From contig NZ_BAAGBE010000001.1 of NCBI RefSeq assembly GCF_047149785.1, positions 372,001 through 436,000 on the forward strand: a stretch of 64,000 bases of DNA, read 5' to 3'. This DNA comes from Nitrobacter sp047149785. Lineage in GTDB: Bacteria; Pseudomonadota; Alphaproteobacteria; Rhizobiales; Xanthobacteraceae. The translations under genes were made by a program, and so were the position numbers. Below are positions 17,611 through 26,556 of the stretch, piece by piece; position 1 is the stretch's first letter, and the number at the start of each line of letters is the position of its first letter. Under the pieces are notes generated by a model that worked only from the letters and a program-made list of their open reading frames with translations, was not told where the DNA came from and searched no databases.

Positions 17611-18396
17611 ATGTTCAGAAAACTATCCCTCGCGCTTCTCGCGGGCGTGTCGCTTGCTGGCCTCGGGGTCGAGCAGGCCTTCGCGAGAGAACCGCAAGCC
17701 CGGTTCTTCACCGAGCCGACCGTCATTTACGCCGATCAGGCCGCGCCGCAGCCTGAAGAGCAACGCGTCGCCTATGCCGAGCGGCCGAACCTCGGCGGCG
17801 GCTTCATCGAGTTCCTGTTCGGCGACGGCCAGCAACAGGGACCGCATTACCAGCAGCAGCCCTATAATCCGCGGCCGCTCTACGCGCCGCAGATGCAGCC
17901 GCAGCGGATCGTGCCCGAGCAGGACGCGAGCGAGGCGGCGCATCCCGCGTTCGATCCGAAGTTCGAAAAGCAGCTTGTCGATTATCACGGCAAGGAGGCG
18001 GCCGGCACCATCGTCATCGATACGGCGAGCAAGTTTCTTTATCTCGTGCAGGGCGACGGCAAGGCGCTGCGTTACGGCGTCGGCGTCGGCAAGCCGGGCT
18101 TTCTATGGGCCGGCGTCAAGACCATCACGGCGAAGAGGGAATGGCCGGACTGGACGCCGCCGTCGGAAATGCTGAAGCGGCGGCCGGATCTGCCGCGCCA
18201 CATGGAAGGCGGGCCGCAGAACCCGCTCGGCGCCCGCGCCATGTATCTCGGCTCCTCGCTCTATCGCATCCACGGCTCCAACGAACCCTGGACGATCGGC
18301 ACCAACGTGTCGTCCGGCTGCATCCGGATGCGCAACCAGGACGTGATCGATCTTTATGGCCGGGTCCACGTCGGCGCCAAGGTGGTCGTGATCTGA
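17611..18396 (+). CDS. L,D-transpeptidase (YkuD family)
   Basis: The 261-residue protein has a signal peptide (about residues 1-27), a proline/glutamine-rich linker, and a C-terminal YkuD catalytic domain starting near GTIVIDTASKFLYLVQ. The active-site motif is present in full: IHGSNEPW, then SSGCIRMRN with the catalytic Cys. Such periplasmic enzymes make 3-3 cross-links in peptidoglycan or attach proteins to it. The ATG at 17611 is chosen because it begins the signal peptide; the frame to 17482 adds non-signal residues. It is likely a single-gene unit. Confidence 0.92.
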   Translation: MFRKLSLALLAGVSLAGLGVEQAFAREPQARFFTEPTVIYADQAAPQPEEQRVAYAERPNLGGGFIEFLFGDGQQQGPHYQQQPYNPRPLYAPQMQPQRIVPEQDASEAAHPAFDPKFEKQLVDYHGKEAAGTIVIDTASKFLYLVQGDGKALRYGVGVGKPGFLWAGVKTITAKREWPDWTPPSEMLKRRPDLPRHMEGGPQNPLGARAMYLGSSLYRIHGSNEPWTIGTNVSSGCIRMRNQDVIDLYGRVHVGAKVVVI

Positions 18397-18496
18397 CGCG
18401 TGTCAAACGGAATCAGACTGCCATCATCGCGAGGCGCTTCGCCTCGACTCGTTGGCTCGTTTGAATGTTGCAAAGTCTGAATGCTCCGAGACGGAA

Positions 18497-18518
18497 ACGG
18501 CCGCCCGGTGGCGGCCGT
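18497..18518 (-). terminator. GC-rich terminator-like hairpin
   Basis: ACGGCCGCC and GGCGGCCGT pair around a four-base loop. On the minus strand the stem is followed by TTTCCG, a weak T-run, 25 bp after the stop of the DUF2076 gene. It could also act on the plus strand after the L,D-transpeptidase. Confidence 0.5.
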
Positions 18519-18542
18519 CTGTCGTTGCAGAATTTGAAAACC

Positions 18543-19370
18543 TCAGGCGTAGTCGTCGCCGTCGTCGAAGTCCGCGAAGTCGTCCGAGTCCATATCCATC
18601 TCGTCGTTGTCGTTTTCGTTGTCGTCCTGATCCTGATCCTGGTCCTGATCGGCATCCGCCTGGGCTTGGTCGAACGAACTGGTTTGCGACGTGTCGCCGG
18701 GTTGTGACCCGATGTCCCCGACGCCGGCGTCGCGCGCCAGACTGCTCCCGGACTGATCGCCGCCGCCCCATGGGCTGTGCGAGCCGCCGAGGCCGCCCGC
18801 GTCGCCGAAGCTGCTGGCATGGGCGGGGCCACCCATCATGGAGCGGATGCTGTTCAGGAGCAGGCCGCCACCCACGGCGCCCGCCGCGGCCGCCGCCGCC
18901 GTTCCGAGAAACGAGCCGCCGCCCGCCTGCGGCTGCGGCGTGCCATACGGCTGACCGGGCTGACCGGCGGGTGCCTGATCGTAGCGTCCGGGCTGTCCGG
19001 CCTGCTGCAACGCTTCGCCGGTGTTCCAGACGGGCCGGCCCGTCGGCATCGGGGGAGGCTGGACGTTCGGAACCGAGCCGCGCTGCGGGGTTTTGCCAAG
19101 CAGGGTGTCGCGCATCTGGTCGAGGAATCCGCCGGAAGCAGCCTGATCGCCGGTTCCACCGCCGCCTTCCAGTTGCTGGATGCGATCGTGGGCTCGCTTG
19201 AGGGCTTCGTCCTGCACCAGAACCGTCTGGACCAGCGCGTAGAGCGCATTGGGCGCCCGCCGCAGGCCCTCGGCGATGGCGGCGGCGGCGGCCTGATCGC
19301 GCGGCGTGTTCTCGACGCCGGCGAGGCGGGTGAAGAGGTCGTCAACCAACTGGCGTTCTTGCGGCGTCAT
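18543..19370 (-). CDS. DUF2076 family protein with acidic repeat tail
   Basis: The 275-residue protein begins MTPQERQLVDDLFTRLAG with the ALYALVQTVLVQDEALKRA helix pair that defines DUF2076. A long Gly/Pro/Gln-rich middle follows, then a glycine-alanine hydrophobic segment (FLGTAAAAAAGAVGGGLLL, about residues 150-168). The tail is extremely acidic: DADQDQDQDQDD at about 239-250, then EMDMDSDDFADFDDGDDYA. GGGAGAG precedes the ATG. Members are annotated as possible periplasmic sensors, but no signal peptide is visible here, and the function is unknown. Confidence 0.88.
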   Translation of the reverse strand: MTPQERQLVDDLFTRLAGVENTPRDQAAAAAIAEGLRRAPNALYALVQTVLVQDEALKRAHDRIQQLEGGGGTGDQAASGGFLDQMRDTLLGKTPQRGSVPNVQPPPMPTGRPVWNTGEALQQAGQPGRYDQAPAGQPGQPYGTPQPQAGGGSFLGTAAAAAAGAVGGGLLLNSIRSMMGGPAHASSFGDAGGLGGSHSPWGGGDQSGSSLARDAGVGDIGSQPGDTSQTSSFDQAQADADQDQDQDQDDNENDNDEMDMDSDDFADFDDGDDYA

Positions 19371-19488
19371 GGCGCTCTCCCGATAAGGTGGCGGGATGGG
19401 ATGTAGGCGCGCTTTGTGTCGCCAACAGTATCGCGGCCGATTAAATTTCAGTGTGCGGGAAAAACGGCAGGGCTTGTGCCTCGGCGTA

Positions 19489-20331
19489 TCAGTCCAGGGT
19501 CACCCGATTCGCCGCCAGCATGTCGCGAAAGCCGTCCCCCGAGAGGAACGCATATTCCTGCTCGCGCTGGCCGGTGAGGGGATCGAGCGCGGTCAGCGTG
19601 TCGTCCACGAAACCGGGATGGCACATGATCAGGCCGCCATCCGGCGAGCCGTCGAGAAATTCCTGCATCCGCGCGGCGAAGTCGGACTTCGTGAAATCGT
19701 AGGCTCCGGCGAAGGCCGGATTGAAGCGGACGCCGGCGCGCGCGGCCTGGCGGCGAAAGCCAGCGCTTAAAATATCCAAAAGCAGCGCCTTCGGCGCGCC
19801 GCGCCATCGCGCCGGCGGTTGGCGGCGGCCGCACTGACGCACCCACGCGCCGGGCGCGGCGCTGTTGACAGCCGACAGGAAGGCGCCGCGCACCTGCGGG
19901 AAGATCTGCACGTGCTGATGGCCGTCGACATGATCGGGCGCGCGGCCGAACCGTTCGGCAAACGCCGCGATTTGCGCCTTGACCTCGTCGAAAATCATCT
20001 CGGGCTCGAGCCGGCGCGACAGGCTCGCGCGCAGCATCTTCGAAAGCGGCGGAAACAGTCCGCCCTGAAGCGGCCGGTAATGCAGGGTGAGCGGATGAAA
20101 CGGCGCGGTCAGGGTGACATGCAGGCCGATCACGCAATGCGGATTGCGCGCGGCTGCCGCCTCCAGCGCCTCGGCGTCTTCGCGTCCGGCGGCGGGGCCG
20201 ACCACCATCACCGATGTTGCATTGATGCGCTCGCGCTCGATCAGATCGCGGATCGCCCGGTTGACGCCGGGGCTGATGCCGTAATCGTCAGCGCACAGTC
20301 GAATCCGCCGCTGCGGTCCGGTGCCGTTCAT
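19489..20331 (-). CDS. ChbG/HpnK family carbohydrate deacetylase
   Basis: The 280-residue protein is a YdjC/ChbG-fold metal-dependent deacetylase: LCADDYGISPGVNRAI gives the metal-binding DD, DHVDGHQHVQIFP the HxxxH set, and IMCHPG the late His. Its ATG overlaps the stop of the glycosyltransferase (ATGA), so the two are translationally coupled. The pairing suggests it deacetylates a lipid-linked or hopanoid-linked N-acetyl sugar made by the glycosyltransferase. HpnK acts this way in hopanoid biosynthesis, but no other hpn gene is in the window, so the substrate is open. Confidence 0.88.
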   Translation of the reverse strand: MNGTGPQRRIRLCADDYGISPGVNRAIRDLIERERINATSVMVVGPAAGREDAEALEAAAARNPHCVIGLHVTLTAPFHPLTLHYRPLQGGLFPPLSKMLRASLSRRLEPEMIFDEVKAQIAAFAERFGRAPDHVDGHQHVQIFPQVRGAFLSAVNSAAPGAWVRQCGRRQPPARWRGAPKALLLDILSAGFRRQAARAGVRFNPAFAGAYDFTKSDFAARMQEFLDGSPDGGLIMCHPGFVDDTLTALDPLTGQREQEYAFLSGDGFRDMLAANRVTLD

Positions 20332-21365
20332 TCGGCGGCGTCCCGGCGCGGGTCGCCGGCAGCCGGTTCGCCCTCGGCCTGCTTCACACTGTGCTCCGCG
20401 ACGAAGTAAATCGGCCGCGCCTTCAACTCCGAGAGAATCTTGCCGATGTATTCGCCCATGATGCCGATCATCAGGAGTTGCACGCCGCCCAGCGTCATCA
20501 GGCCGACCACCAGCGACGGATAGCCGGGGACCGTTTCGCCATCGACCCAGGTTTCCCACAGGATCGAGAGGCCGAACAGGAAGGCGGCAAGCGCCAGCAG
20601 CAGGCCGAGCAGGCTGGCGAGCCGCAGCGGCGCCACCGAAAACGACGTCAGCCCCTCGATCGACAGACCGAGCAGCCGCGCCGCATTGAACGTGGACATG
20701 CCGTGGGCGCGAGGTTCGGGCTCGTAGTCGACGCGGAATTGGCGGAAGCCGATCCAGCTTGCGAGGCCCTTGAAGAAGCGGTTGCGCTCGGGCATCTGGC
20801 GCAGCGCGGCGGCGGCGCGGGGCGACAACAGGCGGAAGTCGCCGGCGTCCTCGGGAATCCGCTGGCGCGCCCCCCAGTTGATGATCGCGTAGAAGCTGTG
20901 CACGCCGATCCGCCGCAGCAGCGATTCGTTCGTCCGATGCGCCTTCGCCGTGTAGATTACGTCGTAGCCGCCGTTGATCCAGTGATCCACCAGCCGCTCC
21001 ACGAGGTCCGGCGAATGCTGGCCGTCGCCGTCCATGAACAGGAGCGCGCCGCGCCGCGCATGGTCCAGTCCCGCCAGCAAGGCGGCTTCCTTGCCGAAGT
21101 TGCGCGACAGCGACACAACCTGCACGTCCAGCGCGGCGGCGGGAAGCTTGCGCGCGATGTTCAGCGTCCCGTCGGTCGAGCCGTCGTCGACATAGACCAC
21201 CTCGCAGGCGAGGCCGAAGCGCTGCCTCAGATTTGCCGCAAGCGCGCTGAGGTGCTCGTGGAGAGGGACGAGGCCGGCCGCCTCGTTGTAAATCGGGACC
21301 ACGATCGACAGACCCTGCGCCGCTGCGTCCGCAGGCAGACCCGAAAGGCTCGGCGTTTGCGTCAT
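20328..21365 (-). CDS. Polyprenyl-phosphate glycosyltransferase, GT2 (GtrB/ArnC type)
   Basis: The 345-residue protein has a GT-A domain with SIVVPIYNEAAGL, YVDDGSTDGT and the DGDGQHSPD metal site. Two transmembrane helices follow near the C-terminus (about residues 245-270 and 285-310), the layout of ArnC, GtrB and DPM1-like enzymes that load a sugar onto undecaprenyl phosphate. The frame extends upstream antisense to hisG, but the ATG at 21365 gives the natural N-terminus. A candidate promoter lies just upstream. It is coupled to the deacetylase downstream, so the pair may build a modified envelope sugar. Confidence 0.9.
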   Translation of the reverse strand: MTQTPSLSGLPADAAAQGLSIVVPIYNEAAGLVPLHEHLSALAANLRQRFGLACEVVYVDDGSTDGTLNIARKLPAAALDVQVVSLSRNFGKEAALLAGLDHARRGALLFMDGDGQHSPDLVERLVDHWINGGYDVIYTAKAHRTNESLLRRIGVHSFYAIINWGARQRIPEDAGDFRLLSPRAAAALRQMPERNRFFKGLASWIGFRQFRVDYEPEPRAHGMSTFNAARLLGLSIEGLTSFSVAPLRLASLLGLLLALAAFLFGLSILWETWVDGETVPGYPSLVVGLMTLGGVQLLMIGIMGEYIGKILSELKARPIYFVAEHSVKQAEGEPAAGDPRRDAAE

Positions 21366-21393
21366 CGAAGAGGTCCAGGTGGTCGATTCTGCT

Positions 21394-21422
21394 ATGGTAG
21401 TGAGTGCGGCCGCGCGCTTCAA
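21394..21422 (-). promoter_or_regulatory. Candidate promoter for the glycosyltransferase-deacetylase pair
   Basis: On the minus strand TTGAAG (21417-21422) and TACCAT (21394-21399) are separated by exactly 17 bases, each matching four of six consensus positions, about 29 bp before the ATG. It lies between hisG and the glycosyltransferase. Confidence 0.35.
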
Positions 21423-21442
21423 CGGGCAGGCGCAGGGTTCTT

Positions 21443-22420
21443 TTACGCCCCGAGAAACGCTTCCAGCCTTACGAACAGCGGGTTTTCTCGATCGAACACA
21501 TAGTCCAGCGACGCGATCGACACCGTTGCCGCGCCGTGCTGACGCAGAAAACTGGCCAGTGCATAAAGCCGGTCCGGCGGGCAGTGCAGCGTGATCATCC
21601 CCGACGACGTCGGCCCGCCGAACGGCAAGACCGCGCCGAAGCGATCCTGCGCCTCGGTGAGCAGCGCCGTATCGCAGCCTGTGAACCGGGTCCGCACCTC
21701 GCGATACTGGCTGGCGCGGGCGCGCGCGGCGATGTGGTCGAGAATGATCCGCGCGGTCTCGCGCGCGCCGTTCGACCAGTCGGCGTCGCGCGAGGCGACC
21801 AGGTTGGCCTGGCTGCGCAGGATGACGCCGTCGTCCAGCACCTTCAGGCCATTGGCGGCGAGCGTCGCTCCGGTCGTCGTGATATCGACGATCATCTCGG
21901 CGGTGCCGACGGCGGGGGCGCCTTCCGTGGCGCCCGCGCTCTCGACGATGCGGTAATCGACCACGCCGTGCGAGGCGAAGAACGCGCGGGTGAGGTTGAT
22001 GTATTTGGTCGCGACCCGCATCCGCCGGTTGTGCTGCGCGCGAAATCCGGTGGTCACGTCGTCGAGGTCGGCCATCGTGCGCACGTCGATCCACGACTGC
22101 GGCACCGCGACCACGACGTTGGCGCTGCCGAAGCCGAGACCGTTGATCAGCGCCACGCGCTTGTCGGCATCAATGATGCTTTCGCGGATCAGGTCTTCGC
22201 CGGTGACGCCGAGATGCACCGAGCCGCGCGCGAGTTGCGCGGCGATCTCGCTCGCCGAGAGATAGGCGATCTCGACGTTGTCGAGCTGGACGATGGTGCC
22301 GCGATAGTCGCGCACCCCGCCCGGTTTCGCCAGCGTCAGCCCGGCGCGGGCAAAGAAGGCTTCGGCGTTTTCCTGCAGGCGGCCCTTCGACGGCACCGCC
22401 AGAACGAGGGGGGCGGTCAT
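21443..22420 (-). CDS. hisG: ATP phosphoribosyltransferase catalytic subunit
   Basis: The 325-residue protein catalyses the first step of histidine biosynthesis. VLAVPSKGRLQENAEAFF starts the fold, and the PRPP-binding region is EGAPAVGTAEMIVDITTTGAT. Beyond the core it has a C-terminal domain (about residues 240-325, with SSGMITLHCPPDRLYALASF). It is therefore much longer than the ~210-residue short HisG usually paired with HisZ, yet hisZ is directly upstream. Its ATG overlaps the hisZ stop (ATGA). The rest of the histidine genes are elsewhere. Confidence 0.95.
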   Translation of the reverse strand: MTAPLVLAVPSKGRLQENAEAFFARAGLTLAKPGGVRDYRGTIVQLDNVEIAYLSASEIAAQLARGSVHLGVTGEDLIRESIIDADKRVALINGLGFGSANVVVAVPQSWIDVRTMADLDDVTTGFRAQHNRRMRVATKYINLTRAFFASHGVVDYRIVESAGATEGAPAVGTAEMIVDITTTGATLAANGLKVLDDGVILRSQANLVASRDADWSNGARETARIILDHIAARARASQYREVRTRFTGCDTALLTEAQDRFGAVLPFGGPTSSGMITLHCPPDRLYALASFLRQHGAATVSIASLDYVFDRENPLFVRLEAFLGA

Positions 22421-23604
22421 AACGCGCTCCCGCTGGCCCGGCGCGCTGAGGTCTCGCCCGCGCAACGCGTCAACGCCTCGATCCAGATCGAGAAGCCGAC
22501 CGCGGGGATCGGCGCAGATGCGCCCAGTTGCGTCATCAAGCCGTCGTAACGGCCGCCGGCAATCAGCGGTTCGTCGCCGTTGCCCTTGCGCTGCAGTTCG
22601 AACTCGAAGCCCGTATAGTAGTCGACGCCGCGTCCGAACGAGGTGGCGAAGCTGATGCCGCCGGCCTCGACGCCGCGCGCGGCCATAAAGCCGGTGCGGC
22701 TTTCGACCTGATCGATCGCGGCGTGGATGTCGAGCCCGGCGTCGGCGGCGAGCGCGCGCAACTGTCTGATCGCATCGTCCGGATTGCCGGATATCGACAG
22801 GAAGCGCTTGATGATGGTCAGCGCGTCGCGCGGCAACGCGCCGCTCTTCAGCGTGGATTGTTCGAGAAAGCGGTCGGCGATCTCGTCGATGGTGCGGCCG
22901 CCGACGTTGGTTGCGCCCGCGATCGACATCATGTCGGTCACCAGCGCCAACGCCGCCTTGCGGTCCGATCCCGCCAGCGCCGCCAGCACGCCTTCGTATT
23001 CGTTGTGGCCCGGGCCGGTCGCAAGCGTCAGCCGCTCGATATCCTGCGCAAGGTTGATCCTGCGATTGAAGTCCTTCATCAGCCGCCGCCGCCAGACCGG
23101 ATAAAGGTCGAGCGCATCGATCAGAGCGGTGAACAGCGCGACGTCGCCGGTGCGGATTTCCACATCGGTGATGCCGAAAGCCGCGGCGGCTTCCAGACCG
23201 AGCGCGAGCATCTCGGCGTCGGCGGCGGCGCGATCCTGCCGGCCGAACGATTCGATTCCGGCTTGCAGGAACTCGCTCGGCCGCCCCGCGCGATAGCGGA
23301 ACACAGGCCCGAGATAGCAGTACCCGGCCGGCTGGCCGGCCTTGCCGGAGGCGAGATAGTCCCGCGCCACCGGGATGGTCAGGTCGGGACGCAGGCAGAG
23401 TTCCTCGCCGCCCGCGTCCGAGGTCAGATAGAGGCTTTTGCGGATGTCCTCGCCTGACAGGTCCAGAAACGGCTCGGCCGGCTGCAGGATCGCGGGCTCC
23501 GCCTTGACGTAGCCGGCCTGGGCGAATGACGACAACAGCCCGTCCGCCCAGGGGGGCGATCGGGTTGCAGGACTTTCCGCGCTGCGGCTCATATCGAAGG
23601 CCAT
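22417..23604 (-). CDS. hisZ: ATP phosphoribosyltransferase regulatory subunit HisZ
   Basis: The 395-residue protein resembles histidyl-tRNA synthetase (motifs LRPDLTIPVARDY, CYLGPVFRYRAGRPSEFLQAG and IAGGRYDGL). It lacks an anticodon-binding domain and sits beside hisG, while the true hisS is at 60914. HisZ binds and allosterically regulates HisG. I use the ATG at 23604; an in-frame TTG three codons earlier and an ATG at 23592 are possible. It is translationally coupled to hisG and is the first gene of the pair. Confidence 0.93.
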   Translation of the reverse strand: MAFDMSRSAESPATRSPPWADGLLSSFAQAGYVKAEPAILQPAEPFLDLSGEDIRKSLYLTSDAGGEELCLRPDLTIPVARDYLASGKAGQPAGYCYLGPVFRYRAGRPSEFLQAGIESFGRQDRAAADAEMLALGLEAAAAFGITDVEIRTGDVALFTALIDALDLYPVWRRRLMKDFNRRINLAQDIERLTLATGPGHNEYEGVLAALAGSDRKAALALVTDMMSIAGATNVGGRTIDEIADRFLEQSTLKSGALPRDALTIIKRFLSISGNPDDAIRQLRALAADAGLDIHAAIDQVESRTGFMAARGVEAGGISFATSFGRGVDYYTGFEFELQRKGNGDEPLIAGGRYDGLMTQLGASAPIPAVGFSIWIEALTRCAGETSARRASGSAL

Positions 23605-23703
23605 GGATTCCAAGGTGTTTTCAGTCGATTTCGAGGCGAGGCTCCAGGAGGCAAGGCTCTAGCATGGCCGTTTGACGGTTTCGACCACGATCGGGGAAGT
23701 GGC

Positions 23704-24471
23704 TTAACGAGTTGGCTGTTTTTCGGGCTGCGTCCAGTCGCCAAGCTCCGCCTGGACCAGGGCAAGGGCGGCGACCGCCGCGGTATCGGCGCGCAGGATC
23801 CGCGGCCCCAGCGACAGCCGCAGGGTATTGGGCTGCTTAAGCAGGTTTGCCCGCTCGTCCTCGGCGAAGCCGCCTTCGGGCCCGACCAGGACGTCGATGC
23901 CGCGCGTGATGCCGCGCACGGGCTCCAGCGCCGCCACAGGATTTACCGCCGAGGCGGCCTCGTCGCAGAATACCAGCAGGCGCTCGGCAGCGCGCGCGCT
24001 CAGCCAGCGGTCCAGCGTCACCGGGTCCTCGACTTCGGCCAGGCTGAGAATGCCGCATTGCTCGGCGGCCTCGATGACGTTGGCGCGCATCCGTTCGCTG
24101 TTGACTCGCGCCACCTGGGTGAAGCGGGTCAGCACCGGCTGCAGCTTGCAAACCCCCATTTCCACCGCCTTCTGGATCATGTAGTCGAGCCGGGCGTGTT
24201 TCAGCGGCGCGAAGACGTAGTGCAGGTCGGGCAGGCGATCCTGAGCCCGGGTCGCGGCGACGATATCCAAATGTTCCGGGCGCTTGCGACCGGCAATCGC
24301 CGCTTGCCACTCGCCGTCGCGGCCGTTGAAGACCAGCACCTTCGCTCCCGTCCCAAGGCGCAGGACATTGCCGAGATAATTGCCTTGGTTGCGGTCGAGC
24401 GGAACCCTGCCGCCGGCGGCGAGCGGCGCGTCGAGATAGAGCCGGGGACTGCGAAAGTCCGTGTCGGGCAT
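23704..24471 (-). CDS. rsmE: 16S rRNA m3U1498 methyltransferase RsmE
   Basis: The 255-residue protein is a SPOUT-class methyltransferase. It has an N-terminal PUA-like part, then the conserved KHARLDYMIQKAVEMGV segment and the knot signatures VGPEGGFAEDE and LGPRILRADTAAVAAL. It methylates U1498 of 16S rRNA in the small subunit using S-adenosylmethionine. It is upstream of hisZ on the same strand but 99 bp away, with repeat-like DNA before its start. Confidence 0.95.
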   Translation of the reverse strand: MPDTDFRSPRLYLDAPLAAGGRVPLDRNQGNYLGNVLRLGTGAKVLVFNGRDGEWQAAIAGRKRPEHLDIVAATRAQDRLPDLHYVFAPLKHARLDYMIQKAVEMGVCKLQPVLTRFTQVARVNSERMRANVIEAAEQCGILSLAEVEDPVTLDRWLSARAAERLLVFCDEAASAVNPVAALEPVRGITRGIDVLVGPEGGFAEDERANLLKQPNTLRLSLGPRILRADTAAVAALALVQAELGDWTQPEKQPTR

Positions 24472-24499
24472 GGGAAGGACATCCTGCGAAACCGCTTCT

Positions 24500-24591
24500 A
24501 GAGCATGATGCCGAAAAGTGGAAACCGGGTTTCGTCATGCTCGATCAAGAGGATAAGCCAAAGTCCGATTCAACGCAGTTGAGAATCGGAC
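24500..24591. repeat. AGAGCATGAT dispersed repeat plus adjacent inverted repeat
   Basis: AGAGCATGATGCCGAAAAGTGG, then AAACCGGGTTTCGTCATGCTC, matches a palindromic family common in Bradyrhizobium and Rhizobium DNA. Directly after it, GTCCGATT (24563-24570) and AATCGGAC (24584-24591) form a second hairpin. They lie upstream of rsmE. Confidence 0.75.
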
Positions 24592-24799
24592 CCTGGTCGA
24601 ACACGATCGGGTCTCAAACCGTGCCCGGCAAGAACCAGGCCTGAAATTTGCGGTTTTTCCGGAAAAGATACGGCGCGGCCATGCGTCGCGCTCTTGCCCG
24701 ATTCGTCGGGTTGTTAGGAATCGGCGGCGATCGTAAAATCGGAATCGTGGAAGCCCGTTCGTCGCGATGTCGCGGATCGTTGCCCGCTGGAGGAATGCT

Positions 24800-25567
24800 G
24801 TGATCGTCCCACGCCTGATTGTTCCATTGACGCTTGTGGTGTTTGCCATCGGCGCCTCGGACGCGCTGGGGCAGACCCCGTTCCCGGCGCCATTGCCCAA
24901 CGGGGCGGTCGGAACGGTTAATGATCCGGCGTTTCCGCCGGTGCGAGGATCGGTGGGCACTCCCAACGATCCCGCCTTTCCGCCGGTCAACGGCGCGGCT
25001 GCGAAGCGGACCGCTACGTCGCGCCAGGATCCCGCGTTCCCGCCCGTTAACGGGACGACGTCGGCGACCATCGGCACGCCCGCTGCATTTCCTTCCGGCG
25101 GCGCGACTCCGCTGGGTGGGTTCGGGGGGCCACCTCCGCAACAGGCGGGCCCGCCCGGTGGCGCAGAGTGCATGAAGGAGTTCGCCCCCCTGCGCGAGGC
25201 GACGGAAAAACGCGGCAAGCTGATCCAGGCCGCAAGCGCTCGTCATGCGCCGCCGGACGAAGCCTGCAAACTGATCGCGCAATATTCGCAGGCCGAAGCC
25301 AAAATGGTCAGATTCGTCGATACGAATTCCCGGAAATGCGGGATTCCCGCCAATGTCGGGCAGCAGATGCACGCCAACCACAAGGCGACTGAGGCCATGC
25401 ATCAGAAGGTTTGCGATGTGGCCAGGCAGGCAAAGATGCGCGGCCCCGCAGGCCCGAGCCTGAGCGAGGCTTTGGGGTCGGCCGGCGCGGGATTCCCGGA
25501 AGCGACCACGCCGAGGAAGGGCGGCAGCACCTTCGATACCCTGAGCGGCAACGTTCTCACCCGATGA
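24800..25567 (+). CDS. Secreted protein with DPAFPPV repeats, unknown function
   Basis: The protein has 255 residues from a GTG with GGAGG six bases upstream; an ATG at 24767 has no such site. A signal peptide (about residues 1-24, ending DALG-Q) is followed by three copies of (N/Q)DPAFPPV(N/R)G in a low-complexity N-terminal half. A helical C-terminal domain with four cysteines (ECMKEF, EACKLI, KCGIP, VCDVAR) follows, probably two disulfides. The C-terminal domain, with QAASARHAPPDEACKLI, looks like a conserved alphaproteobacterial unknown. It ends 10 bp before ubiA, so they may share a transcript. Confidence 0.8.
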   Translation: MIVPRLIVPLTLVVFAIGASDALGQTPFPAPLPNGAVGTVNDPAFPPVRGSVGTPNDPAFPPVNGAAAKRTATSRQDPAFPPVNGTTSATIGTPAAFPSGGATPLGGFGGPPPQQAGPPGGAECMKEFAPLREATEKRGKLIQAASARHAPPDEACKLIAQYSQAEAKMVRFVDTNSRKCGIPANVGQQMHANHKATEAMHQKVCDVARQAKMRGPAGPSLSEALGSAGAGFPEATTPRKGGSTFDTLSGNVLTR

Positions 25568-25577
25568 CGAACTTTCG

Positions 25578-26513
25578 ATGAGCGATGCGATGGCACGCGT
25601 CGCCGACTCGGCCGGCAACTGGGTCGACAGTCGCGCTCCGCTATGGGCGCGGCCCTATCTCAGGCTCTCGCGGCTCGACCGGCCGATCGGGTCCTGGCTG
25701 CTGCTGCTGCCGTGCTGGTGGTCGGCCGCGCTGGCCGCGGGCGTCGCCCATGACGCGCGCAGGCTGCCTCTGGCCATCGTGCTGTTTTTCATCGGCGCGT
25801 TCGCGATGCGGGGCGCCGGCTGCACCTGGAACGACATCACCGACCGCGATCTCGACGCGCGCGTGGAGCGGACGCGATCGCGCCCGATTCCGGCGGGGCA
25901 GGTGACAGTCGCGCAGTCCGCGATATTCCTCGTGGCGCAGGCGCTGGTCGGGCTGGTCGTGCTGCTGCAGTTCAACCGCTTCGCCATCGCGACAGGAATC
26001 GCCTCGCTCATTGTCGTCGCGGTCTATCCTTTCATGAAGCGCATCACCTACTGGCCGCAGGTGGTGCTCGGCCTCGCTTTTTCGTGGGGCGCGCTGATGG
26101 GTTTCGCGGTGCTGCTGGGCCGTATCGATGCGGCCGCGCTGGCGCTTTATGCGGGGTCGATCGCATGGGTGATCGGCTATGACACGATCTACGCGCATCA
26201 GGACGCGGAAGACGACGCGCTGATCGGCATCAAGTCCACGGCGCTTCTGTTCGGCGGGCGCACGCGTCCGGCGCTTGCGGTCTTCTACGGGCTGGCCGTC
26301 GTTCTGATCGGCGTCGCGCTGGATCTGGCCGCCGCGCGATGGCCGGCATGGATCGGCCTTGCGGCTTTTGCCGCGCATCTCGCCTGGCAGGTGGTGCGAA
26401 TCGACATCGGCGATTCCCGCCTCTGCCTGCGGATTTTCAAATCCAACCGCGACGCCGGGCTGTTGTTGTTCGCGGGTCTATTGGGTAGCGCGCTGCTTGC
26501 GGCGGTGGCCTGA
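25578..26513 (+). CDS. ubiA: 4-hydroxybenzoate polyprenyltransferase UbiA
   Basis: The 311-residue membrane protein has the two Asp-rich prenyl-diphosphate motifs NDITDRDLDARVERTRSRP and YDTIYAHQDAEDD, with about eight to nine transmembrane helices. It attaches the polyprenyl chain to 4-hydroxybenzoate in ubiquinone biosynthesis. The SRPIPAG stretch is the usual UbiA signature. It follows the secreted repeat protein by 10 bp and converges with the DUF6101 gene. Confidence 0.95.
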   Translation: MSDAMARVADSAGNWVDSRAPLWARPYLRLSRLDRPIGSWLLLLPCWWSAALAAGVAHDARRLPLAIVLFFIGAFAMRGAGCTWNDITDRDLDARVERTRSRPIPAGQVTVAQSAIFLVAQALVGLVVLLQFNRFAIATGIASLIVVAVYPFMKRITYWPQVVLGLAFSWGALMGFAVLLGRIDAAALALYAGSIAWVIGYDTIYAHQDAEDDALIGIKSTALLFGGRTRPALAVFYGLAVVLIGVALDLAAARWPAWIGLAAFAAHLAWQVVRIDIGDSRLCLRIFKSNRDAGLLLFAGLLGSALLAAVA

Positions 26514-26556
26514 CTGAAAGCGGTTTGCGTTTCGATGGAAAACACATGATCCGTCT

